Assembly (NCBI GenBank): GCA_900318915.1 | Contig: ONMI01000024.1 | Coordinates: 29,543 to 74,751 of the forward strand | From: an uncultured Prevotellaceae bacterium | GTDB taxonomy: Bacteria > Bacteroidota > Bacteroidia > Bacteroidales > Bacteroidaceae | Reading direction: 5' to 3' | DNA length: 45,209 nucleotides | Shown: piece by piece, positions 1-8,456 of the stretch | Position numbering within the stretch: position 1 is the first letter of the stretch | Layout: the number at the start of each line of letters is the position of its first letter | Program-made: the position numbers and the translations under genes | The notes under the pieces: model-generated | The model's input: the letters and a program-made list of their open reading frames with translations, nothing else | Databases searched by the model: none | Told to the model about the DNA's origin: nothing

Positions 1-167
1 TGAAATTTCTCATTATCATAAACCTGGAGTCATGAGAAATTACGGGAATTATGGGAATTTCTTTCCTTTTTCTACTGATTAATTTCTTTGACAGAAATTA
101 TCGTAATGCGCAGAAATTTTGCATTGGAATGACTATGTTTTTATTGAACTGAGATTCCGCTGAATAA
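1..167. other. Left-edge AT-rich stretch, no gene seen
   Basis: This AT-rich stretch holds several copies of short GAAATT-like words and a weak inverted repeat (AATTTC/GAAATT around position 90-108). I see no open frame of useful length, no TAnnTTTG box and no RNA gene in it. Confidence 0.4.
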
Positions 168-197
168 GAAAAAACGTGACAGGTGCTTGGTCCTGCC
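168..197 (-). terminator. Intrinsic terminator candidate
   Basis: On the minus strand a 6-bp stem (GGCAGG with CCTGTC, one G-U pair, 8-nt loop) is followed by ACG and a run of six T. It lies about 40 nt downstream of another terminator that ends the small membrane-protein gene, so it may act as a back-up terminator. No gene is seen between the two. Confidence 0.45.
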
Positions 198-237
198 ACA
201 GTCGAGTTATTAATGAAATTGGAGAATTGTGCTCTGA

Positions 238-263
238 AAAAGGGTGAGTGTTTTTATCTCACC
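238..263 (-). terminator. Intrinsic terminator of the small membrane-protein gene
   Basis: On the minus strand GGTGAG and CTCACC form a 6-bp stem around a 9-nt loop, followed directly by CTTTTT. The 5' arm overlaps the last codons of the 35-residue gene, so the stop codon lies in the loop. Confidence 0.6.
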
Positions 264-361
264 TCAAGATGGTCGTGACGAGCCATCCAGATGCTGAAAA
301 CTGCGCCAACCACGAGAAGGGCGGCCATTGCTACTGTGCTGATAATAGTGCTGTAATCCAT
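254..361 (-). CDS. Small single-pass membrane protein, 35 aa
   Basis: A 35-codon gene starting MDYSTIISTV. Residues 4-25 form one hydrophobic segment (IISTVAMAALLVVGAVFSIW), followed by a short charged tail with two His (ARHDHLEVR). I chose the ATG at 361 because a TACCTTTG -7 box sits about 40 nt upstream (minus strand, 400-407); a start further upstream would begin at or before the transcript. A terminator overlaps the 3' end. The gene therefore has its own promoter and terminator and is probably a real monocistronic small protein. Size and topology resemble small accessory subunits of membrane complexes, but no family is recognised and no function is claimed. Confidence 0.55.
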   Translation of the reverse strand: MDYSTIISTVAMAALLVVGAVFSIWMARHDHLEVR

Positions 362-399
362 AATCTTTTTATCTTTAAATTGGTTATTCTTTTCGTTTG

Positions 400-407
400 C
401 AAAGGTA
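400..407 (-). promoter_or_regulatory. -7 box TACCTTTG for the small membrane protein
   Basis: A perfect Bacteroidetes -7 consensus (TAnnTTTG) on the minus strand, about 40 nt before the ATG of the 35-aa gene. It sits in the gap after the acyltransferase stop, so it would uncouple the small gene from that gene. Confidence 0.55.
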
Positions 408-506
408 CACCGATTATGGAAAGCTCGCAAACAATGGTAATGACTTATCAAGCATCCTTCACCGCAACAGAATCCGATTGCTGCTATCGAAAAAACCGAT
501 AGCCGC

Positions 507-1622
507 TCAGTGTCCCGCCTTCGACAGCCAATTTCTTACCGGTATGTCATAAAAACGCATGGCCATCCATCCGAGCAAGACACAGGCCAATGGCAGCAGG
601 AGCGCTACGGGCCACACGCTGTGCATGCGGGCAATAGGCACAAGGTTGCCGTCGAAACCGATATAGGCATAGAAAAGGTACATGAGCGGATAATGCACCG
701 CATAGAGCGGATAGCTCAGGTTTCCCAGGAAGCGGCTCACGCTCTCCGTGGCCGAACTGGTGTCAGAAGCAGAGGCCCCCATCCAGACCATTGCCGGAAA
801 CACGATTACCACACAAAGCGCATCATAAAGTCCGTTGGCCCATGAAGGCAGTTGGGTGAAGAGAAGGGTGACGCATGCCACAGCTACCAGTACAGCCGAG
901 CATTTCCAGAAAGCATTTTTTATGCGCCCCGCTCTGAAGCGGCGCGCCATCAGCATGCCCATGGAGTAAGGGAAGAGCATCCTTACCATTCCTGTGAAGA
1001 ATCCCCCATCGGCCATGGTCCATCCTGTACCGAGATAGCCGTCGCTCACGGAAATGCCCACCAACAAGCACCCCGTGACGACCGACACGGCCGCCAGCGC
1101 CTTGTCAGGCAACCGACGGAGCAGTAGCGCATACAGCACATTGCCCACATATTCGAAGAAGAGCGACCAATGCGGTCCATTGAGCGGAAAGAGTTCGCCA
1201 TTCCCCCTCACATCGGCCCGCGCCCCCACCGACATGGGCAGCATGCACATATTGAACAATAGCGCCACTATGACAAGTCTGAAGGGAATATGATTCCCAT
1301 TCCACGTCATGCTCCCCTGCATTAGGAAACACACCATGCCTATCAGAGCCCCCAGCACCACCATGGGATGCAGGCGGATAAGACGCCGCCGAAAAAAACC
1401 ACCTATAGAGAGGCCCTTCTGCCACCGGTCGTCGTAGGCATAGCCGATGACAAATCCTGAGAGCACGAAGAAGAAGTCGACCGCCAGATAGCCATGCGGC
1501 AGCGGTGTCCAGTCGAAACACTCAAACACATGATAGGCGATTATGACAAGCGCCGCTACTCCCCGCAATCCGTCGAGGATATCATAATGCGGCTTCGCAG
1601 CGAAGCAAGGTTTCTTATTCAT
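507..1622 (-). CDS. Acyltransferase family 3 (OafA/YrhL-like) membrane protein
   Basis: A 371-residue polytopic inner-membrane protein. Near the N-terminus it has the family signature DGLRGVAALVIIAYHVFE, with the conserved Arg and the His thought to be needed for acyl transfer. FFFVLSGFVIGY and RRRLIRLHP follow, then about ten hydrophobic segments. Family members transfer acetyl or other acyl groups to cell-surface sugars such as O-antigen or capsule; the acceptor cannot be told from sequence. The frame stays open upstream to 1853, but a TATTTTTG -7 box at 1688-1695 would put the transcript start near 1680. I therefore prefer the ATG at 1622 (MNKKPC) over the one at 1679. No sugar-biosynthesis genes lie nearby. 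Confidence 0.8.
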   Translation of the reverse strand: MNKKPCFAAKPHYDILDGLRGVAALVIIAYHVFECFDWTPLPHGYLAVDFFFVLSGFVIGYAYDDRWQKGLSIGGFFRRRLIRLHPMVVLGALIGMVCFLMQGSMTWNGNHIPFRLVIVALLFNMCMLPMSVGARADVRGNGELFPLNGPHWSLFFEYVGNVLYALLLRRLPDKALAAVSVVTGCLLVGISVSDGYLGTGWTMADGGFFTGMVRMLFPYSMGMLMARRFRAGRIKNAFWKCSAVLVAVACVTLLFTQLPSWANGLYDALCVVIVFPAMVWMGASASDTSSATESVSRFLGNLSYPLYAVHYPLMYLFYAYIGFDGNLVPIARMHSVWPVALLLPLACVLLGWMAMRFYDIPVRNWLSKAGH

Positions 1623-1687
1623 TTTTTCAGGGAATCTATTGGTGACAGTCCAACCATTCTCTTTTAGAATTATCTTCATTATTGATG

Positions 1688-1695
1688 CAAAAATA
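1688..1695 (-). promoter_or_regulatory. -7 box TATTTTTG for the acyltransferase
   Basis: A consensus TAnnTTTG on the minus strand, about 65 nt upstream of the preferred ATG at 1622. It is used to decide the start of the acyltransferase. No clear -33 TTG was found. Confidence 0.45.
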
Positions 1696-1785
1696 CATAA
1701 AAAAGGAAGATTTTTCATAAATGAAGTAAAAAAAAGACGCGAATATGCCACAAACTGAAATAAATACCTACTTTTACAAAAAAAA

Positions 1786-2292
1786 TTGGGAAAAGCCACA
1801 TTGGATACAACAGCAAGACGCCAAGAACAGCAGAAACGGCTGAAAGATAGCAAGACTTATCAAGCCATGAACACGCTGACGCGGTATATGGACCGCTATT
1901 ATCTCGATGCCCTCATCGGTCTGGTGCCCGGTTGGGGCGATGCGTTTGCCCTGCTCAGCATCATTCCCTTTGTCTATTTCTCCCTTAGGGTGGTGCGGAG
2001 TGTGCCCCTGACGCTGGCCGTGATCAACAACTCGCTCCGCGACGTGCTGCTCGGCATGATACCCTTCTTTGTAGGTGATCTCATCGACATCTTCCACCGT
2101 GCCAACACCCGCAACTTAGCAATGATACAAGGCTTTGTCGACGGCGACGAGGGCGTAATCCGGCAGGTGAACCAGCGAGCCCTTCAATCTGCCGTGGCCA
2201 TTGTGGTGTTGCTGCTGCTCATCGGTCTGATGGTGTGGCTGCTCATCCGTTTTGGCAGTTTCCTCTATTCACAGGCATCGGCACTTTTCTAA
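1786..2292 (+). CDS. DUF4112 domain membrane protein
   Basis: A 168-residue protein with the DUF4112 pattern: TRYMDRYYLDALIGLVPGWGD, where the DxxIGLxPGxGD motif lies around residues 41-52. A hydrophobic stretch ALLSIIPFVYFSL, then VGDLIDIFHRANTRNL and a C-terminal membrane segment (residues ~135-160) follow. The family has no established function. The start is uncertain. The frame opens with a TTG at 1786 just after a near-consensus TACTTTTA box (1769-1776), and the first ATG is at 1867, which would remove 27 residues but keep the domain. It stands alone, divergent from the acyltransferase. Confidence 0.75.
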   Translation: MGKATLDTTARRQEQQKRLKDSKTYQAMNTLTRYMDRYYLDALIGLVPGWGDAFALLSIIPFVYFSLRVVRSVPLTLAVINNSLRDVLLGMIPFFVGDLIDIFHRANTRNLAMIQGFVDGDEGVIRQVNQRALQSAVAIVVLLLLIGLMVWLLIRFGSFLYSQASALF

Positions 2293-2345
2293 GGCGGGAT
2301 TAAAGACTCTAGGGACTAGCGTTATGCTTATTTTCGGTCGATTAT

Positions 2346-2376
2346 TTGAATAATCCTAAAATAAGGCGTAACTTTG
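2346..2376 (+). promoter_or_regulatory. mutS2 promoter (-33 TTG, -7 TAACTTTG)
   Basis: TTG at 2346-2348 and TAACTTTG at 2369-2376 are separated by 20 bp, a near-ideal Bacteroidetes promoter. The -7 box ends only four bases before the ATG at 2381, so the transcript would be leaderless or nearly so. Confidence 0.65.
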
Positions 2377-2380
2377 CAGA

Positions 2381-4915
2381 ATGATTTATCCCAACAATTT
2401 CGAACAGAAAATAGGTTTCGACGAGATAAGGCAGTTGTTGAAAGACCGCTGCCTCTCCCCCATGGGCAAGGAGCGCATAGACAGTCTGCGTTTCTCAACC
2501 GACGTGAAGAGCATCCGGCAATGGCTGGAGCAGATTAAGGAATTCAGACGCATCATCAACTCCGGTGAGGAGTTTCCCACCCAGTTTTATTATGACGTGC
2601 GGGCAGGCGTATCGCGCCTCCGTCTGGAGGGCACCCATTTGGACGAGGGAGAGCTATTCGACCTTCGCCGCCTTCTCGACACCGTGGGTCAAGTGGTCCG
2701 CTACCTGAGCCGCACAGAAGGTGGTGCGGATGGCGATTCAGAGGACACCGCCTATCTCTACCCCACCCTTCACAAGCTCACCACCGGCATCCGTCCGTTC
2801 ACGGCCCTTGTGGCCAGGATAGACCGCATATTGGACAAATACGGCAAGATACGCGACAATGCCTCTCCGGCCCTGTTCGACATACGGCAGCAGTTGGCCA
2901 AGACCGAAGGTTCCATCTCCCGTATCCTCGGAAGCATTCTGAAAGCCGCCCAGCAAGACGGCCTTGTAGAGAAAGACGCCTCGCCCACGGTGCGCGACGG
3001 CCGCTTGGTGCTGCCTGTGGCCCCCGCCATGAAACGCAAGATAAAAGGCATCGTGCACGATGAGAGTGCCACAGGCCGCACCGTGTTTATAGAGCCCACC
3101 GAAGTGGTGGAAGCCAACAACCGCATCCGCGAGTTAGAAGCAGAGGAACGCCGTGAGATAATCCGCATACTGACAGAAGTATCTTCAGAGATACGTCCCT
3201 ACACTGCCGACATCATGAGTACGGTACAGTTGCTGTCGATTATCGACGTAATCCGCTCAAAGGCCCTTTTTGCCGAATTGACAGGCAGCGTGGAACCCAG
3301 TTTGAGTGACCATCCGCTGATAGACTGGCGCCAGGCCCGGCACCCCCTCCTTCAGCTGTCGCTTGCCAAGCAAGGCAAGAAAGTGGTGCCCCTCGACATC
3401 ACACTCACCGACCAGGCCCGCATTCTGATTATCTCCGGTCCGAACGCCGGCGGCAAGTCGGTCTGTCTGAAGACCGTAGGTCTGTTGCAGTATATGCTTC
3501 AGTGCGGTCTATCAATTCCCGTGGGCGACCGTAGCGATGCCGGCCTCTTCCGCCACATCATGATCGACATCGGCGACGAGCAGAGCATAGAGAACGACCT
3601 GAGCACCTACTCGAGCCATCTACTGAACATGAAGCAGATGATGAAGCAGTGCGACCGCTGGACACTGCTGTTGATAGACGAGTTCGGCACCGGTACCGAG
3701 CCTCAGATAGGCGGTGCCATTGCCGAATCGGTGCTGAAGCAATTCTGGAAGCACGATGCATGGGGTGTTATCACCACCCACTACCAGAACCTGAAACATT
3801 TTGCCGACGACCACAAAGGCGTGGTGAACGGCGCCATGCTATACGACCGCCACGAGATGCGCGCCCTCTTCCAACTGGAGATAGGGCGTCCGGGCAGTTC
3901 GTTCGCCATAGAGATAGCACGCAAGACCGGCATCCCGGAAGAAGTGATCAGAGACGCCAGCGAGATAGTGGGTGCCGACTATATCCAGAGCGACAAATAT
4001 CTGCAGGACATTGTGCGCGACAAGCGCTATTGGGAAGGCAAGCGGCAGCAGATACACCAGCAGGAGAAACAGATGGAGCAGACCACAGCCCGCTACGAAG
4101 AGGAGATAGCCAGGCTGAAAGAAAGCCGCCGCCAGATACTGTCGAAAGCGAAAGAGGAAGCCGAGGAACTGCTCCGCGAGACGAACCGCAAGATAGAGAA
4201 CACCATCCGTGAGATACGCGAGAGTCAGGCCGAGCGCGAATCAACCCGCAAGCTGCGTGAAGACTTGAACCAGTTCAAGCAGGAAGTACTAGAGATAGAC
4301 ACCAAGGCCGAGGAAGAACTTGTGTCGCGTAAGATACGCCAGATACAAGAACGCCAGCAGCGCCGTGACCGCCGCCGCAAGGAGAAAGCCGAGCGCCAGG
4401 CCGCCGAGGCAGCCCAAAAGGCACAGAAGGCCCAAAAGGCAGAAGAAGAAAAAGTGCTGAAGGTGGGCGACAGTGTAAGGATAAAAGGTCTGAGCACAGT
4501 AGGCACCATCGAGAAGACCGACGGCAAGACGGCCACCGTGGTATTCGGCGACATGCGCACCAAGATGCGTGCCGACCGTTTGGAGCATGCCGACAAACCC
4601 GCCCTTGAAGACCGGCCGACCGTGGCGGTGAACCGCACCACGCGCGAGACGATAGACCACCGACGGGAGCAATTCCACCAAGACATTGATGTGCGCGGCA
4701 TGCGCGGCGACGAAGCCCTCAACGCCGTTACCTATTTCATCGACGACGCCATTCTGGTGGGTGTGAGCCGTGTGCGCATTCTTCACGGCACCGGTACCGG
4801 CATACTGCGCCAGCTGATACGCCAATATCTTAGCACCGTACCGGCAGTAACCAACTACCGTGATGAGCACGTCCAGTTTGGCGGTGCCGGCATCACGGTA
4901 GTCGACTTGGAGTAA
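2381..4915 (+). CDS. mutS2: Endonuclease MutS2 (MutS-family ATPase with Smr domain)
   Basis: An 844-residue protein, full length for the family. It has a core/clamp region at 1-~330, Walker A GPNAGGKS at 353-360 and a STYSSH motif at 408-413. Walker B LLLIDEFG lies around 429-436. A long charged coiled coil covers ~540-690, including an Ala/Gln/Lys-rich stretch. The C-terminal Smr nuclease domain spans ~770-844, with DVRG at 770-773 and HGTGTG at 802-807. MutS2 proteins act on recombination intermediates or on collided ribosomes rather than in mismatch repair; the N-terminal mismatch-reading domain is absent here, as expected. It is single, with its own promoter, and ends convergently 10 bp from the DUF5723 gene. 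Confidence 0.95.
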   Translation: MIYPNNFEQKIGFDEIRQLLKDRCLSPMGKERIDSLRFSTDVKSIRQWLEQIKEFRRIINSGEEFPTQFYYDVRAGVSRLRLEGTHLDEGELFDLRRLLDTVGQVVRYLSRTEGGADGDSEDTAYLYPTLHKLTTGIRPFTALVARIDRILDKYGKIRDNASPALFDIRQQLAKTEGSISRILGSILKAAQQDGLVEKDASPTVRDGRLVLPVAPAMKRKIKGIVHDESATGRTVFIEPTEVVEANNRIRELEAEERREIIRILTEVSSEIRPYTADIMSTVQLLSIIDVIRSKALFAELTGSVEPSLSDHPLIDWRQARHPLLQLSLAKQGKKVVPLDITLTDQARILIISGPNAGGKSVCLKTVGLLQYMLQCGLSIPVGDRSDAGLFRHIMIDIGDEQSIENDLSTYSSHLLNMKQMMKQCDRWTLLLIDEFGTGTEPQIGGAIAESVLKQFWKHDAWGVITTHYQNLKHFADDHKGVVNGAMLYDRHEMRALFQLEIGRPGSSFAIEIARKTGIPEEVIRDASEIVGADYIQSDKYLQDIVRDKRYWEGKRQQIHQQEKQMEQTTARYEEEIARLKESRRQILSKAKEEAEELLRETNRKIENTIREIRESQAERESTRKLREDLNQFKQEVLEIDTKAEEELVSRKIRQIQERQQRRDRRRKEKAERQAAEAAQKAQKAQKAEEEKVLKVGDSVRIKGLSTVGTIEKTDGKTATVVFGDMRTKMRADRLEHADKPALEDRPTVAVNRTTRETIDHRREQFHQDIDVRGMRGDEALNAVTYFIDDAILVGVSRVRILHGTGTGILRQLIRQYLSTVPAVTNYRDEHVQFGGAGITVVDLE

Positions 4916-4924
4916 GAGTTGTTT

Positions 4925-6322
4925 TTACCACACGATATTGCATCCCATGGAGATGCTGGCGTTGGAATTGAGCGGTATCAGTTCCTTGCTGCATTTGCCG
5001 AGGAGCTGGTCCATACCGACAAAGAAGTTGAAGCCTTTTGGATGGAAATTGACCATCCATCCCAGACTTGCGGCGAAACTGCTCACCGAGAAGCTCAGTG
5101 CCGCATCAAACCAGTTGTTTGGTGTGACATTGGCAGAGAGCCGTCCCTCTGTCCAGGAATAGTCACCATTGATACGCTGTGTGGCGAGCAGACCGAACGA
5201 AAGAGGTTTATAAGACGGCAGTGTGTAACTGGCACCAACATTCAGTGTAGCGCCGATGCCCGTTGTTCTTCCCCCTTGGTCGCCCTGGTCCACGAGATGG
5301 GCGAAATCGGCCATCTGGTCAACATATCTGTCCGTCTGCGCCTCGAGGTTCTCATCGTCATGCTTCTTCATGGAGACATCGTGGAATCCGTTGAAATTGA
5401 ACGACTCAGCAGTATTCTTAGCATAGAAATCATGTTTCCAATTGATAAAGCCCAGGTCGAGGAGTGCGCCTCTCAGTGACCACTGCTCATTGATTTTGTA
5501 GATAAGTCCCAGGTCGGCGGCCAGTCCGATGCCGTCAAGTCCGCCATTATGCACATTCACATCCCTCACATACTGATATTCTCCCGGACGAATGTCATAC
5601 TCCTTGGTGCCGCTTTCATACTCGAAGCCCTTCATACTGACATGCGACTCAGCATCGGCAGCCACGGTCCATGAATCATTCGCATTGAGGTCGGCCTGCA
5701 CATTGTCCATTTTCAGCGAAGCGTTTCCGATGCCCAGCAGCAGTTTCAGTTTGGCCCCCAGCCTCAACTTGTCGTTGATATCTCTTGAATGTCCGAAGGC
5801 AAGTTCGCTGAAGGCGATACCATCGGCCCTGACAGTGCCGATATCATAATGCTCGTTTTTCAGGTCGCAAGCCATTCTGAGCAGTTCGTAAGGAATCACC
5901 CCATTGATTTTGGCCCTGACATTGAGTTCGAGCGTATTGTAACCGCCGAGTCCTTTGAATCCGGCCGACAACACCGCCACCTTGGCCTGGCCGCTGATTC
6001 GGTTGTCGCCAGTATTGAATCCGTCGAGGGCATCATTCAGATACGGATTGAGGAAAGAAGTCATTTTCTTGTCGCTCATTGCCGGATAGAGCGGATTTTT
6101 TCTCACCACGTCGTTGTATCCGAAGTCGCCCATCATTTTGATATTCATATTACCGATAATGGGCAGCGCAATATAATTCTGCTCATTACCAGCAGCCGGG
6201 TTGAGCGAGTGTTGATAAAGGAAACCTTCATCGAAATAGGCCGTATTGATGTCCTGTGCCACTGCCGGCAGAGCCACCAGAACTGCCATCGATGCTATAT
6301 ATCTGACATTTATCTTCATCAT
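4925..6322 (-). CDS. DUF5723-like outer-membrane barrel protein
   Basis: A protein of about 465 residues with an N-terminal signal peptide (MMKINVRYIA... VALPAVAQ) and no large hydrophobic segments. It shows the alternating, Gly- and aromatic-rich pattern of an outer-membrane beta barrel and ends in NIVW, a terminal aromatic typical of barrels. QHSLNPAAGNEQNYIALPIIGN near the N-terminus is the kind of opening found in DUF5723 proteins, which are conserved in Bacteroidetes and lack a defined role. The start was chosen at the double Met before the signal peptide; an upstream ATG at 6346 is possible. It lies 37 nt downstream of the lipoprotein gene on the same strand, so the two are probably co-transcribed and may form a surface complex (inference). 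Confidence 0.65.
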   Translation of the reverse strand: MMKINVRYIASMAVLVALPAVAQDINTAYFDEGFLYQHSLNPAAGNEQNYIALPIIGNMNIKMMGDFGYNDVVRKNPLYPAMSDKKMTSFLNPYLNDALDGFNTGDNRISGQAKVAVLSAGFKGLGGYNTLELNVRAKINGVIPYELLRMACDLKNEHYDIGTVRADGIAFSELAFGHSRDINDKLRLGAKLKLLLGIGNASLKMDNVQADLNANDSWTVAADAESHVSMKGFEYESGTKEYDIRPGEYQYVRDVNVHNGGLDGIGLAADLGLIYKINEQWSLRGALLDLGFINWKHDFYAKNTAESFNFNGFHDVSMKKHDDENLEAQTDRYVDQMADFAHLVDQGDQGGRTTGIGATLNVGASYTLPSYKPLSFGLLATQRINGDYSWTEGRLSANVTPNNWFDAALSFSVSSFAASLGWMVNFHPKGFNFFVGMDQLLGKCSKELIPLNSNASISMGCNIVW

Positions 6323-6359
6323 GTGGAGAACAGTTAGATTGAACATTTGATGCTGTTTT

Positions 6360-8186
6360 CTAATTCATGTCAACGGCCAGTTGTCCGACGACAGACATTT
6401 TCAAGTTTTTCAGGTTGAGGGTATGATTCTTGCTGTTGAGTCTTTTCCCTGTCACCGAATTTTCGCCTTTCTCATCGGTGGCTGTACCGATTATTTTTAG
6501 CATGACGCCGTCCATTTCCTTGAGCACCCCATTGTCGAGCGGTTTTATTACGATTTGCTGCTCGATATTGACGGGTGTCTTTCCATCAGCCGATGCCGGA
6601 ATTTGCTTCAGCACTTCCACGCTGAGCCTTTGCGTGCTGATGCTGTCGCCGTTGACATCGAGTCCATAGGCCGACATGGTAATGAAGAAAGGCATTTTGT
6701 TCTCGATGTCGGCAGTTGCGAGACAGTAGCCTTGGGGGTTGCCCTGTTCGTCGGTGACGAACGACACATCCTTGAGCACATGGTTCCAATGCGTATACGG
6801 ATGTCTGTATGTAATCCGTGCCTCCTCGCCGAATGCCAAGGGAGCCCAGAGCGAGAAGTTGGCATCAGCCCTGTAAGAGCGTCCGAGCTCTACTTCAGAG
6901 AGATGTTCCTGATTACCAACTATTTCCATGTCTGTAAAGTAGATAATGTTGGGCACTTTTTTGAGCAGTTCCGTAATCTGCGGCACCTGCACCACGAGTG
7001 TGTCTCCGCCCGCATTGCGGTTCTGGTTTCTGAAGCTTATGACCCCTTGGAAATTTTCCGGTATATTAAACTGCGGCACGCTGACCCTTGAGATTTCATT
7101 GTCGTCGCTTTCGCCTACCAGTGCCCCTTTTACGAGCAGTTCGATAGGCAGTTCACTGTCCACATCAAGGTCTACTTTGAGTCCATCCAGGTCGAGCACC
7201 ACATTTTCATCATCGAGGAAGAGCGGCAGGTTGCCGATATTCACCCTTCCGAGACGGTCGAACTCCACTTCAGGTGCGAAATACCCTCTTGCGCTGTCAA
7301 CCACAACGTAACCTATCACGGCCTTTCCTGTGACGGTATAAACATCAGAGGCATGCAGTTTGCTGAGGTCCACATCCGACTGGTTTACGGTTCCCGTAGC
7401 GGTAATCTCGCCTTGCATATGAATATTATCGCCTCTGACATATTCCAGGAGACAGCCATTCTCATTATCTTTCGTAAAGTCAAGTCCTTTGATTGCAACC
7501 CTGATGGAGGTGTTGTTTTTGGGCGACACGTTGTAGAGCATGGCCGTATTGTCATCATTCACCTGTATTTCCTCCTCGTCGACGACAATTTTATCCACAT
7601 CGAGGAATTTCGGAAGGAAGAGTTTTACAGAAGCGATATTGTTGACTCCCGCCTTGAAATTGCTGGAGAAAGACACCGTGGTTCTAATGTTGGCCGTTAA
7701 GGCTACATATTCAAGGTCGACAATAGCTTCCGGCATATTGTTCATGGTAAAGTCGAAGGTTCCTATGGTGCCGGTGAAGTGAGCCGCGATTTCCCTGTTC
7801 ACCCGTCGCGTTTTGGCCGGAGCTCCGAAAGAGAGGTCTTCGCGGGTGAAAGTAAACTCAGAAGTATGCACAACATTATCGGTAGTCCTTATTTTAGAAA
7901 TAAGCGTTCTCATCGTGTGCGTGTTGTTGTCGTCGGCCCTTACATAGTAGTACCCGTCATCGTCGACAGCGACGAAGTGAGTATAAGAGAGGTCGAAGAC
8001 ATCGTCGAGTGTGATATCCTGTGTGTTGTTGTTGCCGGGCAGTTGAAGCGAGTCGGAGCCCAGCCCCACCGTGGCATCAATATTAGAAATATCGTAATCG
8101 TCGTCAATACAGCTGGCCGTCAGGAAAAGTGCGACACCCATAGCGAGCATTTTTGCGACATCATAGCGGTTAAAGAATTTTGCCAT
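6360..8186 (-). CDS. Large lipoprotein of unknown function
   Basis: A 608-residue protein starting MAKFFNRYDV with a lipoprotein signal peptide ending LFLTASC, so the lipidated Cys is residue 26. It is followed by an acidic linker (IDDDYDISNID), typical of exported Bacteroidetes lipoproteins. The rest is beta-rich with no motif I recognise. I started at the ATG at 8186 because it directly precedes the signal peptide; the frame opens 15 nt earlier. The gene begins about 40 nt after the terminator of the SRP/tRNA unit and is followed by the barrel gene on the same strand. Confidence 0.65.
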   Translation of the reverse strand: MAKFFNRYDVAKMLAMGVALFLTASCIDDDYDISNIDATVGLGSDSLQLPGNNNTQDITLDDVFDLSYTHFVAVDDDGYYYVRADDNNTHTMRTLISKIRTTDNVVHTSEFTFTREDLSFGAPAKTRRVNREIAAHFTGTIGTFDFTMNNMPEAIVDLEYVALTANIRTTVSFSSNFKAGVNNIASVKLFLPKFLDVDKIVVDEEEIQVNDDNTAMLYNVSPKNNTSIRVAIKGLDFTKDNENGCLLEYVRGDNIHMQGEITATGTVNQSDVDLSKLHASDVYTVTGKAVIGYVVVDSARGYFAPEVEFDRLGRVNIGNLPLFLDDENVVLDLDGLKVDLDVDSELPIELLVKGALVGESDDNEISRVSVPQFNIPENFQGVISFRNQNRNAGGDTLVVQVPQITELLKKVPNIIYFTDMEIVGNQEHLSEVELGRSYRADANFSLWAPLAFGEEARITYRHPYTHWNHVLKDVSFVTDEQGNPQGYCLATADIENKMPFFITMSAYGLDVNGDSISTQRLSVEVLKQIPASADGKTPVNIEQQIVIKPLDNGVLKEMDGVMLKIIGTATDEKGENSVTGKRLNSKNHTLNLKNLKMSVVGQLAVDMN

Positions 8187-8225
8187 AAGAATTATTATCA
8201 AAAGACAGTATTCGGTTTAAATCAA

Positions 8226-8259
8226 AAAAGAGGTTGTGTTTTATTACACAACCTCTTTT
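8226..8259 (-). terminator. Terminator of the SRP RNA-tRNA-Thr unit
   Basis: A perfect 14-bp inverted repeat (AAAAGAGGTTGTGT with ACACAACCTCTTTT) surrounds a 6-nt loop. It begins 5 nt after the tRNA 3' end on the minus strand and continues into further T residues. Confidence 0.8.
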
Positions 8260-8263
8260 CTTG

Positions 8264-8337
8264 AGCCTCTTGTCGGATTCGAACCAACGACCCCGAGATT
8301 ACAAATCACGTGCTCTGGCCAACTGAGCTAAAGAGGC
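8264..8337 (-). tRNA. tRNA-Thr (anticodon TGT)
   Basis: The minus strand gives a complete 74-nt cloverleaf. The acceptor GCCTCTT pairs with AAGAGGC (discriminator T), the D arm is GCTC/GAGC, the anticodon loop is TTTGTAA with anticodon TGT, and the T arm is GTTGG TTCGAAT CCGAC. The anticodon stem has one T-T mismatch (positions 29-41). No CCA is encoded. Its 5' end abuts the 3' end of the SRP RNA with no spacer, so it must be released by RNase P from a shared transcript. Confidence 0.9.
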
Positions 8338-8440
8338 GGGTGGGCAAGCTACTTGCATCGCGCCGCTCAACTAACTACCTTTGCTACGTTCCCGTCCTGG
8401 AGGATTCGAAAGGAGCTGGCCGTGCAAGACTTACCCGTTT
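8338..8440 (-). ncRNA. ffs: Small signal recognition particle RNA (4.5S type)
   Basis: The minus strand carries the SRP signature CCAGGACGGGAACGTAGCA (about 8383-8401). It aligns base for base with the E. coli 4.5S apical loop (CAGG, a GGGAAC-like tetraloop, AGCA) that binds Ffh. Flanking arms pair: GGGTAAG (8430-8436) with CTTGCCC (8342-8348), TTGCA with TGCAA, and GCTC with GAGC, giving a ~100-nt rod. A TACCTTTG -7 box lies just upstream (8449-8456). The exact ends are estimated. With Ffh it targets membrane and secreted proteins to the Sec system. It is joined directly to tRNA-Thr. Confidence 0.85.
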
Positions 8441-8448
8441 TGCGGTTG

Positions 8449-8456
8449 CAAAGGTA
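8449..8456 (-). promoter_or_regulatory. -7 box TACCTTTG of the SRP RNA-tRNA unit
   Basis: A perfect TAnnTTTG on the minus strand, about 10-13 nt before the predicted 5' end of the SRP RNA. An AT-rich stretch lies upstream; no clean -33 TTG was seen. Confidence 0.65.

Noticed and set aside
507-1127. Long antisense open frames across the acyltransferase and other GC-rich genes
   Set aside because: They are reading-frame shadows of real genes, with no ribosome site, odd composition and no domain.
3649-4212. A 187-codon alternative frame inside mutS2
   Set aside because: It is Arg/Pro-rich with no motif, and MutS2 is continuous and intact across the region.
4400-4450. Recent repeat expansion in mutS2 (AQKAQKAQKAE)
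   Set aside because: Ala/Lys/Gln-rich runs are common in the variable MutS2 coiled coil; nothing here disrupts the frame.
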